Assembly (NCBI GenBank): GCA_015345905.1
Contig: JADDTR010000010.1
Location: 496,001-560,000 of the forward strand
DNA: 64,000 nt
Reading direction: 5' to 3'
Source: Aotearoamyces nothofagi
Lineage: Eukaryota > Ascomycota > Leotiomycetes > Leotiales > Tympanidaceae
This document shows positions 23,386 through 36,800 of the stretch, in pieces; the stretch's first letter is position 1; each line of letters starts with the position of its first letter. Below the pieces are notes generated by a model. The model was not told the origin of the DNA. It ran no database searches and worked only from the letters and a program-made list of their open reading frames with translations. The translations under genes and the position numbers were made by a program.

Positions 23386-24550
23386 AATCAAACAAATGCG
23401 TTTACTTTTTTTGTCTTTTTAACTTTTTGCCTGTCTCTTCTATTATCGATACCTCGAGTTTTAGTTTTGGAATCTCTTGATAATTAATAATCACTGTATA
23501 CGGCGAGATCTATTTTCTGCTTAGTATAGACAAAAAAATTAATTAAACTTTATATCGGAACTCATCGACTACCCTTTTTCCTTTTTTTCGGCTCTGTAGG
23601 TACAGTACTAACTAGGCCGAAAGGCTTTGCGGTTTTCCCAAACCTTAAAGTCAATTATTAGGAAAGTTGAACCTCCAGAGGCGCTCTATGAACGTATATA
23701 ATACAAGAAGGGACGATTATTTGTCTGCCTTTCTCCTACAGGTGTTTATAGGACAAGTTATATCCATTTAGTTGTCGCAGCCGCAAGTAGAGTTGCAAAA
23801 TAAATATAGGCTCTTTCGGATCGCACGTGATTCACTGCTCGTACAACCCCTAACAACCCGTCAAAATACAGCTATTCCTTACAGTGAGTACTTAAAAACT
23901 TCATGGCATTATTGCTTTAGATTAATTCCATTTTCAGCTATAGAATACTTGGTTGCTCTATGATATTTATATATCCTTTGATTATTTAGGTTTTTATTTA
24001 GAATTGATCAATGTTGTATATAATTTCGTCCGAAATCATTTATATAAATGGTATATAAATCAAAATCAAAATGTTTATTCCTCAAATTAACAATATACAC
24101 TATAACATATCAATATTCTGTAGACTAAGTTGATGGGATTTTTCCTATTTCTAATATATAGTTTTTCGAGTATTCTATTTGATTCTGTCTCTACTTCCAG
24201 GGGTGTTGGCATCGAGATTTGGTATGAATCCGGCAAATCGCGGAGACGCTTGACGGGAATATTGTAACACAGACAGGACCACGGTGGGGCGTAATCTCAA
24301 ATCTTATTGGGTGTGTATGTGTTTAAGTGCTACTCACGTGCTACTGAGTAAATGGTGTTCGCTTAAGAAGATGCCTGTATGCCTGATGGAATTCTCAGGC
24401 TCCAGAGTATTGCATTGCACCTTTTGCCTGGGTGCCTGACCCAGCACGCTAACCCACGAAACGTCGGTCGCTTCGTTATCGCAATCGAGATCTCGGCCTT
24501 GAGCTCGACGAGGTGGATCATCGAGCCTCCATACCCATCTCTAATCAACC
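23386..24550. other. AT-rich intergenic
   Basis: No gene seen in about 1.1 kb between tRNA-Pro and Atg29. The stretch 23,400-24,200 is strongly AT-rich with T runs and may be old decayed repeat DNA, but I recognise no element. Confidence 0.5.
23406..23412 (+). terminator. Pol III terminator of tRNA-Pro
   Basis: A run of seven T on the coding strand 20 nt after the tRNA 3' end, followed by further T runs. Confidence 0.7.
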
Positions 24551-25912
24551 ATGGCGACTGAAAAACCCGACCCTTCATATACTGTCTTCATAAGACTCCC
24601 ATTCCATCGAGGCGATTTTATTGATCCTCCTCCTGTAAGACACCTCGCCTCATATGGAACTAAACACTAAGCTGGCGTACAGGTCGACTGGGACGCTTCG
24701 AAGGACAGGTCATTATGGAAGGTCCTATCCAAGGCCTCGAAGAACAGTGATGTAGACTGTAAGTATTTCATTATTTTATTATTTTATTATTTTCTTATTA
24801 TTTAGCATAGCTAATAATCATAGGGAACGCCTTGTAAGACTACATTCTTCCATTCAACTCAAACTGACCAGCAGAGCAACTAAATTCGATGTATCACTAC
24901 CATTCTTACTACAACAAGCGGCATATCTTTACGAAAGACAATTTTCACAAGTACGGGCACAGTTGAGGAAAGTTGGCAAATCAACCGACAGCACAGGTGG
25001 AGAAGCTATGAAGCGGACAGGCTCTGGAGGTAAGTACCCGACCATAACCAAGTCCATCACTTATTGTGCAGGCCGTGCGCCATCTTCGCTGTCAACCAAA
25101 GACCCAATAAGCCGCTCCATCGGTAAGTCTACGATTCCGAATATCAAGCCCGTACTGACTGTTAAGCTCCCCCTATGAGTCGAACATCATCGACGGGGAC
25201 TGCAGTACAAAGTCGACATTTCCTACCAGCGAGTCCTCGTCCAGCAAAAGCTACATTAAATATACCTAAACCTAGAACTTTGCCTATTCGAAATGCCCCA
25301 GTATCACCATCAGAACCTGCAGAATCAAGCTCAGAAGAGTCATCTTCAGATTCCGGTCCAATACAGAGCCGCCTGATACGTCGCCCACCGCGATTCTCGT
25401 CGCAGAGATCTGAAGATGCAGATGACGAAGATTCGCCTGCTTTCTTACCATTTTCGACTCCTTCAGAGCAGGATCCTAGTGCTACGCTTCGTGGTGATCC
25501 TAGCCAGATATCGCGTCGAATATCGACCAAAAAACCCGGAGAAACTGTCCAAAAATCGCAAACCTCGGACTCGTCAGCTAGCTCAGCAGCCCCAACTTCG
25601 AATCCTAGAGATACAAGTCAGAGACAAGCAGCAATTTCCCGTCGAACAGCCGAGTTGGCAGGCAGGAGTCCTATAAATAGCGGTAAGGGCCTTGGGAGAG
25701 AAAGCAGTGACGGAACACCAAGTATGGGCAGCAGCTTTAGTGATCTAGATGGTACACGCGTCCTTGATTTTTATGAAGAGATGCTTACAGTTACAGATGC
25801 ATCTATCACCCAATCAGCCCTTGAAGAGGCGTTGGCGAGTAACATGCAACATGGCGGAATGGCAAGTAGGATGAGCACTATAAGCCAAGCCCTGAGAAGC
25901 CGATATCTATGA
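24551..25912 (+). CDS. atg29: autophagy-related protein 29
   Basis: Atg29 is a subunit of the Atg17-Atg31-Atg29 scaffold that starts autophagosome formation at the pre-autophagosomal structure. Six exons (24551-24634, 24683-24758, 24824-24833, 24875-25029, 25072-25122, 25167-25912) give 373 aa. The N-terminal Atg29 domain is clear: YTVFIRLPFHRGDFIDPPPV (residues about 10-29), DWDASKDRSLWKVLS, and KFDVSLPFLLQQAAYLYERQ (about 59-78), then FSQVRAQLRKVG. The rest is the usual long, disordered Ser/Pro-rich tail of filamentous fungi, with Ser-Glu clusters (ESSSEESSSDSG) and a conserved-looking end around LDFYEEMLTVTDASITQSAL. Exon 3 is only 10 nt, but phase and domain continuity both need it. The identity is secure. 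Yeast Atg29 is shorter (213 aa), the added length being tail. Confidence 0.93.
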
Positions 25913-26258
25913 GTGCAAGTAAAGCAAGAGCAAGGGTCGCAAGTAGAATTGTAGAGGCGCTGGGTTCTGAATATTCTTATAATTCGTTCACCAAAACTTT
26001 GCTCGGCATCCAGCAGCATGCCACATATAGGATGCACGAACGACAGCAGTCCTCGGTCTCGTGACGTAATTCATCTATATGGATGCACTGCACAGTACCA
26101 AAATGACGTCTCCCCCGTAAAGGATACATACAGTAGAGTACTGTGGCACAGGACATAAAGTACCTCTGTAAAACATCGACGAGTGCCAGTGATGCCCCTA
26201 TACGGTTGCTCCACATCATTCATCATTTAGTCGTGTCATCCCGTGTGTGGTCAGATAT
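25913..26258. other. intergenic up to LTR element
   Basis: 3' side of Atg29 and left flank of the retrotransposon. It ends in the ATAT target-site copy at 26255-26258. No gene seen. Confidence 0.6.
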
Positions 26259-26393
26259 TGTGAAGCCCAGGAAATTTCCATGCCTCAGGCACATGTATTA
26301 TTAGTCATTTGTTAGTAAGCGAGTGGCCATAAAACCACTCGCGAGGGGCGAGCTTCATACATCATCTTGCCACCTCAGAATACTCTCCTCTCA
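26259..26393 (+). repeat. 5' LTR (135 bp)
   Basis: Starts TGTGAAGCCC and ends CTCTCA. It carries an internal hairpin-like GCGAGTGG...CCACTCGC pair. Nearly identical to the copy at the right end. A TGG-starting stretch follows immediately as the likely primer-binding site. Confidence 0.92.
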
Positions 26394-26899
26394 TGGTGAC
26401 CTATACAGGGAGAGGTATTCCAGCAATTGATCACTTCTGTTCTCTTGAGTTTCTTGATCCTTAACCCTTTCTATTCTGACAAGCTGACTGCTATATACAG
26501 CAGTCCTCTAGCAGCGAAGCCATCGAGATTTAGACCCTACGACGACATGTTTACATCGACCCTACCTTCTCCTACCTCCTCTAGTCTCATCGAAGTATCC
26601 AAGAGAGCAAGTACAATGTACAGCTCTCACCGGAACCAGATCAGATCTCTATACATCATTATATACTCCAGCTTATAAAAGCCGTCGAGTTCTCTATATT
26701 CCGATATACCTAACCCTATACCTTCTATTCCAGAGTAAGAACTAGGACTGTATACCTATATATCTGCTCTTTCCAGTCCAAGAAAGAGACAGTTATAGAT
26801 TCCTGAACAATCTATTCCTTCCTCTTCTAGAAGCTACCCTGCAGCTTTCTGCCCTTCGAGATCGATTATACACTCTCCAATCCTCAATTCATCTCAATC

Positions 26900-29800
26900 T
26901 GGCAGTCACGAAGCCGTTAGACAGTATTCTATCAGCTCAGATATTCTTGCTGAGTTTGCAGAGCTTACTGTCTCCCAATCTACAGCAGCTACTACTATTA
27001 CTTTAGTCGGTCGACCATTGGTATCTCTCCTACCAACAAGGGATAGCAACCTATCTCTATCTCCATCCTATTGAAACATTTATCCAACGAGACACTCAGT
27101 CGGTTTAGAAGTATTTGCTAACGTTCTATTCAAATCTACAAGCCTACTTTTCAGCTCTTAGGATTCTAGACCGAACTACTATCTATTTGACATCGACTCT
27201 AATAGTATCAAGATATCGAATATAGGACCCCTCTTCTACAGCTTAGACATCGACAAAGAAGATCCCAAGGAATATACTGAGACGATTGAGCTCAATATAT
27301 CCAGGTTTACAGACAACATCTACAAAGCAGTCTGCCGATCAGCTTTTCGAGTAGAACTTTATAGAAAGGCAAAGAGTTGGTATAGCCCTCTCGATAGAGA
27401 CATTTGCTGGAACTAGCCAAGTCTCAAGCTGGCCTTCTTCAATAGGTTCAAAGGGACGAACTTGATATCCTTCAAGGAAACGTTCTAGTATCAACAACAA
27501 GTCTTCAACCTATTGAGACTCGAGAATGAGACAGTTGTTGTCTATCTCAAGCAAACCCTCAAGCTTTATAATCGATATCTAGACAGTCTCTAGAAGGAAA
27601 TTCTAGACAAGTTCCTTAGCGGCCTCAAGGATGATATCCTATAGTTCCAGGTCCAAAGCTATCTCTTAGTAGGCTAGAAGCTTACTTTAGAAGAGCATCT
27701 CAAGGATAGTACTATTCTAGCTAATATTAGATCTGCAATTATAGTATCGGTATTACTTATTGGCTAGTCAAGCCCCTTCGATGATCTCAAACCCATCGAT
27801 AATAATAATAAGGAAGTCGATATATCATCTAAGAGTATCAATCTATAGATACTAAAGGTGCTTAAGGACCTAGCAAAGTCCTAGTATATTAGCAAGATAG
27901 AACCGACAATATCAACAATATCTCCACCAATTCCAGTACTACTATATCAATCGGTTGCTCCTTCTCCGAACCTGTTTATTAACTGGAATAGATCAAGAGC
28001 CTTACCTCTGGGCATTCTACCAATTGCTACTGTACTGATAGTAGCTCTAGTACTGAGAGTACTACTATCCTACAATCCGATATTCTACAATCTGCTATTA
28101 TATAACCCAAGGGTTATATATTATAACTATAAGCAAGTCGGATATATTACTCTATAGTGTCTAGTACTATAGCAACTATTCTACAAGTAGCAAGTAGTTA
28201 AAGAGATCATTGAGAACTAGAGGTAGTATTCTACTGCTCTGTCTAGAACTACTGCTCTACTTATAATTGCTGCCTAAACAACAGCAGCTATAGCCCAATT
28301 GATATAGGGAAGCTATAATCACTCTGTCTTCCAGCCGAAATATAGGACAGTAAATACAACCTCTATTGGCTCAGGGTAAACAATAGCTACTAGTTCAGCT
28401 ATTCTAGTCTATACCCCGGTTATAGAGGTCAATCAATTCCAACTATTATATACTGCTTAGGAGGTTACAGCTATATCTACTCAAAGATCTAAGGCTTGTT
28501 AGAAGAAAGACAAACTTTGCAACTTAGTAGCAGGGGTAGAAGGCTACCAAATGTACTCAAAACAGCAAGCAGTATAGGAAGATCTAGATTAAACACTATC
28601 GAGCAATAGGGATAATAGAGAAGCCGAGGATAAATCTATACCTCTAGTAGAGGATCTAGTTGACCTAATACCTACACCAATTCTGACTACAAACTTTGTA
28701 CCAATCTAAGACAATCAACCAGGGCCTCCAATAAATGTTATCTATAAACGAGAGGAACCAAACCAACCAATGGTAGTCCTGGACCTAAGAATATACCAAG
28801 TGGACCTGGCCAGATTATTCTATCTACTGAAGCAAGCTCCAATGGTACTACTCTAAACGGGGCCTTTCTTCTAGAACATGCTTCCTCCTATTGAATACTA
28901 GGCTCAGCAGAAAACTTATAAAGCCCCTAGATACAACTAGGATACAATTCCAATCAAGTTGATCAGCAACGGAGGTCTCAAGCAATTTGACGTTAGAGAA
29001 TTCCTCAAGAACACTGAAATCACCTTGAAGTTTAGCCAACTCCTAAATAGATCTCTTTAGACTTATATCCAACTGGCCAAGTACCTTTAGACTACTTAAG
29101 CAAATCGGCAAGGTATATAAGGTATAGCTACTATAATAACGAAGTATACAGGGATCAAGGTCTTAGACAAGGCACTTGAGACAGAGGAAGATCTAGTTTC
29201 CTATCTCTATATTGAATGCTATACAAATAGTAGAAAGGTTATCTAGACAATAGTAGACTCCAGGTCAATGATAGAGCTGATATTATCGGCATTGGTCTAG
29301 AAACTCTAGCTGGAACTTATTCCAATAAATGAATACTAGAGCTTGAAGCTGGCAAACGATTGTATCGTTCCAATCATCTACTATATCCTACTAGAAGTTG
29401 TAGTTACTAGAATCCTAATATACCTCCAAGTATATATTATAGAAGTATTAGATATCTACAGTCTACTTCTATCTAAGAACTGAATATAGAGGGTCTAAGC
29501 AGTTGAGGATTACAGCTACAATACCCTGACAATTTAGAAGAAGGAAGGATATAAGGCTCTAGTTAAGATTATCCAAGCTACCCCTTTCTATTCTAAGGAA
29601 ATTCGAGTTGAAGATAGTAATAAAGCTATACTAGTAGAAGATATAGAATTAGTTGATATCGATGAGATCTAGATAAAAGAGATACTTGAGAAGCTTATCA
29701 ATAAAATTAAACAGTAAGATCGATAGGAATATATAGATACAGTTGTAACTAATATAACCTACATTAATAAGAAGCCATCTATATAGATATAGAGAAAAGC

Positions 29801-32800
29801 CAAGTGCTAGTAGGATACTAGATGTTCTATCAATATAATAAACAGCCTGAATACAAGGTAAATAATATCGACTATCTCTGGAATATAAACTTCAACGATT
29901 ATAAGCAAATGATTACAGCAATATACTATTCAATAAGTATAGCTCTAGAAGGCAGAGTACCTTCTTCTAACCAGCCTCAACCTCGATTTACTATTCCTAT
30001 TACTATATATACTACAACTGGATTCCCAACTATATAGAGACTATATATCTATAAATTATTATCAGATGCTTAAGAAACTATCAATGACTAGTTCTCTACA
30101 TTGGATATAATCCTTGGAGATATAGTAGACACTCCTGAGCAATTAGAAAAGGCCAAGGTACTATACTATATCTAGCGAGATATTATAGCAACCTCAATAA
30201 AGAGCATCAAGGCAACAGATCTTATCGAGTATACTATTGACATTATACTATATACTAGGCCAATGATTGCTAAGCTAGGCTGCTATACTAAATGTAAAAT
30301 AGACTTTGTAGTGATTATCTTCCCCAAAATAGAGGAAGCCGATATTATTGTAAAGGGGACTAGTAAATAGAGAGCAAAGACCTTATTCCTACCAAAGAAG
30401 AAAGGATCAGATTAAATATAGATAGTATACAACTTTATCCCGATTAACAAGGTTACAATAAAGCTGTATTATCCAATGTATATTATAGAGGAAGTTCTAG
30501 ACACCTTGGTACAAAGTAGATACAGCTGTTTCTTCTCTATAGATATAGCCAATGGTTACTAGACAGTTCTATTGTAGCCAGAGGACAAGTATAAGATAGG
30601 ATTCAGAATACTATATAGTCAATACTTTTATTGCAGAATAGACCAAGGGCTAAAGGGATCACTATATATATATAGTATATTCTCAGACCTAGTATTTAGA
30701 CCTATACTAAAGATCGATAAGTATAAATCTATACCAACTCTTATTGGCAACTATAAGAACACTGCCTTTACTCTATTTATAGACAACCATTTAGGATCGA
30801 TACTAGACTTCGATGCTTTGTTTAAATTCCTATATTTCAAGTACTTTCTATAGGTAGTATTTGAGCCCATTGGACTCTAATCGACAAAGCTCAAGCTATT
30901 CTATAGCTCAATCGAGGTTGTAGAGTTTATAGCAGCTGAGGGAACTCTATATCTATTATAGCAATACTAGGACTGTATATATAATTGGCCAGTTCTAACC
31001 ACTCTCTAGGAAGTAGATAAGTTCCTATACCTGACCTCCTTTTTACAGATATTTATTCTAGAGAGAAGCATCTATATTGATAATCTGAAGTTATTGTATC
31101 GGAAACAAGAAAGGATAACACTCAAGTCTATAGACATCAAATCTGTCCAAATGGTATAGGTCAACAAACCTTTCTATTGGGATAATATATAGCAAGAATC
31201 TTTCTAGTACATTAAGGACAGCATCTACAACAATGCTATAGCTAGAGCAGACTATAATCTACAGTACTACCTAGTATATAATATAAGCAAGCAGAGTATA
31301 GGAGCAATTCTCTTCCAACTAATTGACTAACCAATAAGGACAGAAGGGACAGACAAGCTTAAATCAAGTGTCTAGATAATCATGTTTATATTATTCAAGC
31401 TTACAGACGTTGAGATACAATATACTACAACAGAGTAGAAAGTACTTATAGTAGTTTATAGACTGGTAGAAGTTAGATAGCTAGTCGTCGATAGCCTCTA
31501 TACTACAAAGATTTATACTGACTACTAAACATTGCTTACAATTCTGACCAGTAGAATAGATATATACAGCAAGATTATATACTAGATAGATTGTCTTACT
31601 AAATACAATATTGAAATCTATTATTGGCCAAATACAGCAAATATAATATAGATTGCTAACAGGCTTTTACAACTATCTAGATTCTTAATAGACGATATAA
31701 TAAGAGTTGATGCTAAGTGAATAGCTATACTAGCAACCTTAGACTTCAATAGTAGAAATCTCTATATCTAGAAGAAAGTTATCTATCTAGATGAAATAGT
31801 ACTATTCTCACCGATTCAGTCTATAACCCCTTTATAATATACAATATCTAAACCTATCGACTTATTTGAGAACTTATATAAAGAGGATTATTATCGAGAT
31901 ATTCTGTCCTTTCTCTAAAAAGAGACATCTAGTATTGAAACTCTCAGTCGTTCTAGAAAGCAACAGATCAAGATCAAGTCACTGAAGTTCTATATTATAG
32001 ATAGGATACTGGTTTATATCAAGTAGAACAACTAGTAGACAGTATATATTGTAAAATCACAAGTGTCTAAGATCCTCTATTGGGCCTATAATTGCTACAG
32101 CCACTTTGTAGTAGCTATTATACTAGACTATATTGTTGGACAATTCTACTAGCCTATAAGATTGCAAGATGTAGAAAACTGATTATAGAGCTATAATATC
32201 TGCCAATATATAGGACCGAGATACAAGAGCTATAAGATTCGACCGATTATTGAATTCAAGCTATAGACAATAGTAGGAATAGATTTCCTTAGCTCTATCA
32301 ATCTAGTATTAGAAAACAGGGACCAATATATTCTTGTAGTAGTTGACTACTTTATAAAGATAGTCTTTACAACTAGCAGTACAATAGTAGATAGTAGAAC
32401 AGTTATATTATATTGGTTACACTATCTTGTATCTATATTTGGATAGCTATAGCTGCTATATATCGACAATAGATCTCACTTTGCCAATAATAAAGTCTAG
32501 ACTCTGTTTGAATCCTATAGATCGACAGTTATCAACTCATCTATCACCTATCTTAAATTAGTAGAACTTGCTGAGCAAATAGTACAATTAGTATCTGGAC
32601 AACTATAGAAGTAGGTACTAGATTATAGGCTGTACTTAGTATCCTTCTAGATATACTCTCTCTCCAAGGCAGTATTGGCAATCAATACCCGATTAATCAA
32701 ATCCTATAGATTCTATCTATCAGAGATAATGCTAGATTATACTCCTAAATGGATATATACTCTAGAACAACAGCTTTTAGAAGTAGAATATACAGTATCG

Positions 32801-33310
32801 ATCAACGATATTCTATAGGCAAATGTAGCAGCCCTAGAGGCTCATTGGAAATTTCTATAGGAGAAACAGGAGAACAAATATAACCAACTGACTATATTGG
32901 TAGCTAAAGTACACAAGAAATAGAAAGTATCAAGGAACCTGCAATAGATCAAGCTGAAGATTGGAGACCTAGTACTTGTTTACAATTATCAAAAGGATAA
33001 GGTATATAGGAAGAAACTAGAGTCTTACTAGATGGGACCCTATTTACTCGTTGAACTCTGATCACTAGTGTCTAGATTAGTTTGTAATATATATAGAGAT
33101 AGGAAAATGAAGAAGTATCATCTAGACGATCTTAAGGTATATATTCTACACTTGCTGGAGATCGATATATCGAAGTTCCTACTGGAAGCAGGATATATAG
33201 AAACAGCAGCAGCTGTATTACTCTTATTTACAATTGACAGATCGACAATAAGATTTGCAGAGCTATCTAGAAGTAGGTACTTAGATCTTACCAATCTATT
33301 TTGCTTTTAA
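26900..33310 (+). pseudogene. gag-pol remnant of the LTR element
   Basis: A broken coding remnant in the order expected for Ty3/gypsy: a gag-like helical stretch at about 27,200-27,700, protease-like sequence near 29,200-29,500, and reverse transcriptase at about 30,400-30,900 (FSIDIANGY and DQGLKG are recognisable). RNase H-like sequence follows up to about 31,700, then integrase core at about 32,200-32,700 (LVVVDYF) and a GPY/F-type C-terminal integrase module near 33,030. The segment is riddled with disruptions and no product is expected. Limits are approximate. Confidence 0.8.
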
Positions 33311-33899
33311 ATGCTGGGTAGTATTCTTTTTGGTTGTAGAGAAGGGGTATAATAGGATATCTATAGTATATCTATAGTAATAGGATACCTATAGTATATC
33401 TACAGCATTTGTTACAACTACAGTATTCTAGGATACCGAGTAAAGATATAAACCCTTAAAAGGGTAGGAGCCAGATCCGATTTGGACAAAATTGAAATAG
33501 GGATATATTCCAGCTACATTGCTATAAATATTATAAGGGGGGTATATTACAGCTTTCTTATCTAATCACCAGGGAGTAGATTGTACTATATAAGGCTATA
33601 GCTGGCTCTATCTCTCTATTACTAATTATATAGCTATACTAATTTATATTCTCTAGCAGCAAAGCTATCGAGTTGCTATTATATATATTATTCTACCAAT
33701 CGGCAATACTTGAATTAGAACTTACTGTCTTAGACCTTGCTAAAAGAGAGGGCTCTAAGTTATACTTGTCCAAATATATACTAGGCTAGACAATAGTATT
33801 CACTTCTGTATTTGTATTAGTACAATCAGTACTATATACAAATACTCTCTTTATTTCAGAATACTCTCTCTCTTCCTTCTATATACTCTATATCTATAC

Positions 33900-36800
33900 T
33901 AACCTCTATATTGTAATACTATAGTATATTTCTAATAAGCTCTATATACTAGTCTCTACTAAATATAGTCCAGCTCTTTACTTTACCTCTACTCTTGTTT
34001 TCTCTTCCAACTTACTTATTGACACTATAGTCGAAGCTAGAGGAAGCAGTGTCTTATACTACTATATTATCGAGACAGTTAATATATAAACTACTGGCTC
34101 CTTCAACAGCGATTAGAACTCTGATATTACTATCAAGGTTTGCTATAATACTACTGATAAGATATATAGGAAGTTGACTCTAAAGGCAAATATTACTTCA
34201 CTATTAGTACTTTACTACAAGGACAACCGATTTAGTATTGAGGTTTCACTATATAATACTAACTATAAAGGCTCTACTAAAATCTATAAAGTTATCAATG
34301 ATACAAATTCTAATATTGCTGACTTTGATTCTAATATAGTATTCCTTGTTACCAAACTTATTCTAAGCCTAGCAAACAACTATAAGTTCATTTTACAAGT
34401 TGATTCTAATAAGTGTAGAGTTCTATAGATTGAGATCCCATTTATAAAGGAGGGGATTATAGTAAAGAACCTCTACAACGATCTTGAGTTCGATCGATAT
34501 ATCAACGATAAGATAAAGAAGATCGAGACATGTCTATAGATTAAGTGTTCCCTCGAGACACTTAAGGAAGCCATCTAATCGGATAGAGTAATAGTTCTCT
34601 ATATCTGCAATGAGACCAAGGCCTTCGCTGACTTACTTGATAAGCTCAAGCAGCAATTCGAGGCCGAGAACAATAAGAGTATTATAGTCACTTACTTCTA
34701 CAATAAGAAATACTAATCTAAGGACACTGCAATACCGTTTATTCAGTATAGTCAACTGTGCTATAATCCTCATCTAAATATAAGCCCAAGACCTATTAAT
34801 ATCTATTCTAACCTACTCGACTATATTATATAGAAGACATTTGGTTATCTCTAAGTCTTAGAGTTTGAGAACTGCAAGGTTACCAAGTTCAACTCTGTTA
34901 TCTACTAAGTCAAGTTTATAAGCATTCTAGAATCCGGCAATATCTACTACTTGTCAATGTTGGAGTCCAACTAGATGGCCAATAAATGCTTGCAAGTAGA
35001 GGATGTTGTCTATATAACATTTACTCTAAAGGACAGAGCTTCTGCTAAAGAGTAGCAATCTATTGTCATTATAGACACCATCTAGATATATACTAGAGAA
35101 GTAATCTTGTTGACCAAGTGTCCTTATTAGAAATCTAATAAGATAGCTATCAATCTACAACTTTGAGTCTAGCAACTATATATCATCAGTAAAGTCCCTT
35201 ATAGAGATAGCAATCAGTCTATTGATCAATCAATATACAATGCCTTGAATTCAGCTCTACTCCTTCAAGTCTATATCCGACTTGAGACATTCGATATATC
35301 AACTTGTAGAGTCATTTATATCTATAGCTTGCTGGCTCGAGATATAAAGCAGAGCATTGAGACTCCAGCAGGCTAGAAGAGATTGTAGATCTCTAATCAA
35401 CATATCTCAAAGCTGTAGAAGCTGGTCCTCAATTACAGCTCGATTCCCAAATTGTACTTCGATTTCCTTAGAGAGGCAAAGCCCTTCCTATTACATCTAA
35501 TCGATATCAACTATAAGGCATGTCTAGAATACCTTTCAGCTATCTCAGTCTATTATAGCCTAAACTTCAGACTGCTTACTGGTCAAGCAGGTATTAGAAA
35601 GACTTAGTTTGTAGCTGAAGTTATTGTAGCGTTACTTCGATTTGAGGCAATAAAGCTGGTAGAGTAGTAGAACTTGAAGTTCCTCTTTATAGCTCCATCA
35701 AACGAATCTATAGATGTTGGCATTGAGAAGATATATACCAAATGCCTGAAATATCTAGAGCTGAAGAGTAAGCTTATTGTATATAGATACAATGTTGCTA
35801 CTAAGAAGTTGTATATCTATATATATACTACTGTCTATACAAAGAAGTATAGACTAAATATATCTCAGCTAATACTATTAGAACAGAAGGATACTAGTCA
35901 TTGAGACAGTCCTAATCTCAAGAGCCTTACAACTACTCTAAAGTCAACTATCGATGAGCATTTCGACTGTATTGATTACAACTTGAAAACCTTCTCTACT
36001 AACTACTTAGTTCCTCTATATATAGGCTAGATTAAATAGTATATAGAAGAGAAGCAAGACATCGATACTAAGAATAGATTGATCGAGTATATAGCACTTA
36101 TCTACTAGTAGTACTACAAAGAGGAGAGTACTTAACCAAAGCCCTTGAAGTCTACAAAGAAGTCCAATATTCTACCAACTACTCTAGAGCTATTATCCAA
36201 TGACTACATTAATAATGTTAGAAGGTAGATCGTTTTAGACTAGGTTACTATCACTAATAAGATAGCTCTATTACTAGATAATACTATCAACAAGGACCTA
36301 GTTGATACTAGATATACCAAAGACTTTATCAATACTATAAACAAAGCTCTCAAGCCTAGAGAGTCGTTAGTAAACGACTCTCGATTTAAGTCAGTAAAGT
36401 AGAGTATTAGATACTCTATACTTGCTGTTGTCGGCCTTATCAAGTCAGACTACAAATACACCAATCTTAATAAATTTGTCAGTGCTTGTATCTATATTGA
36501 CTGATTTATAGAGCTGGGCAACAATATAAAGAGTAATAACTACTAGTAGCTGACTAAGGAACTTACTAAAGTCAGAGTATATATTGCAAACAATACAAAG
36601 GTTATAGATACTACTCTGATTAATGCTTATACTCTATTGTTCTACAAATCCTTTCTAGCTACAGTTATTATAGGAGACAAGATAAATTGAGGTTTGATAG
36701 CCGAACTAATCTTGGTTATAGTTTATATTGAGGCTCCTATAGTTATTATCGTTGGAGACCCTTATCAACTCGATCCTATTGTATCTAGACCTATACTATC

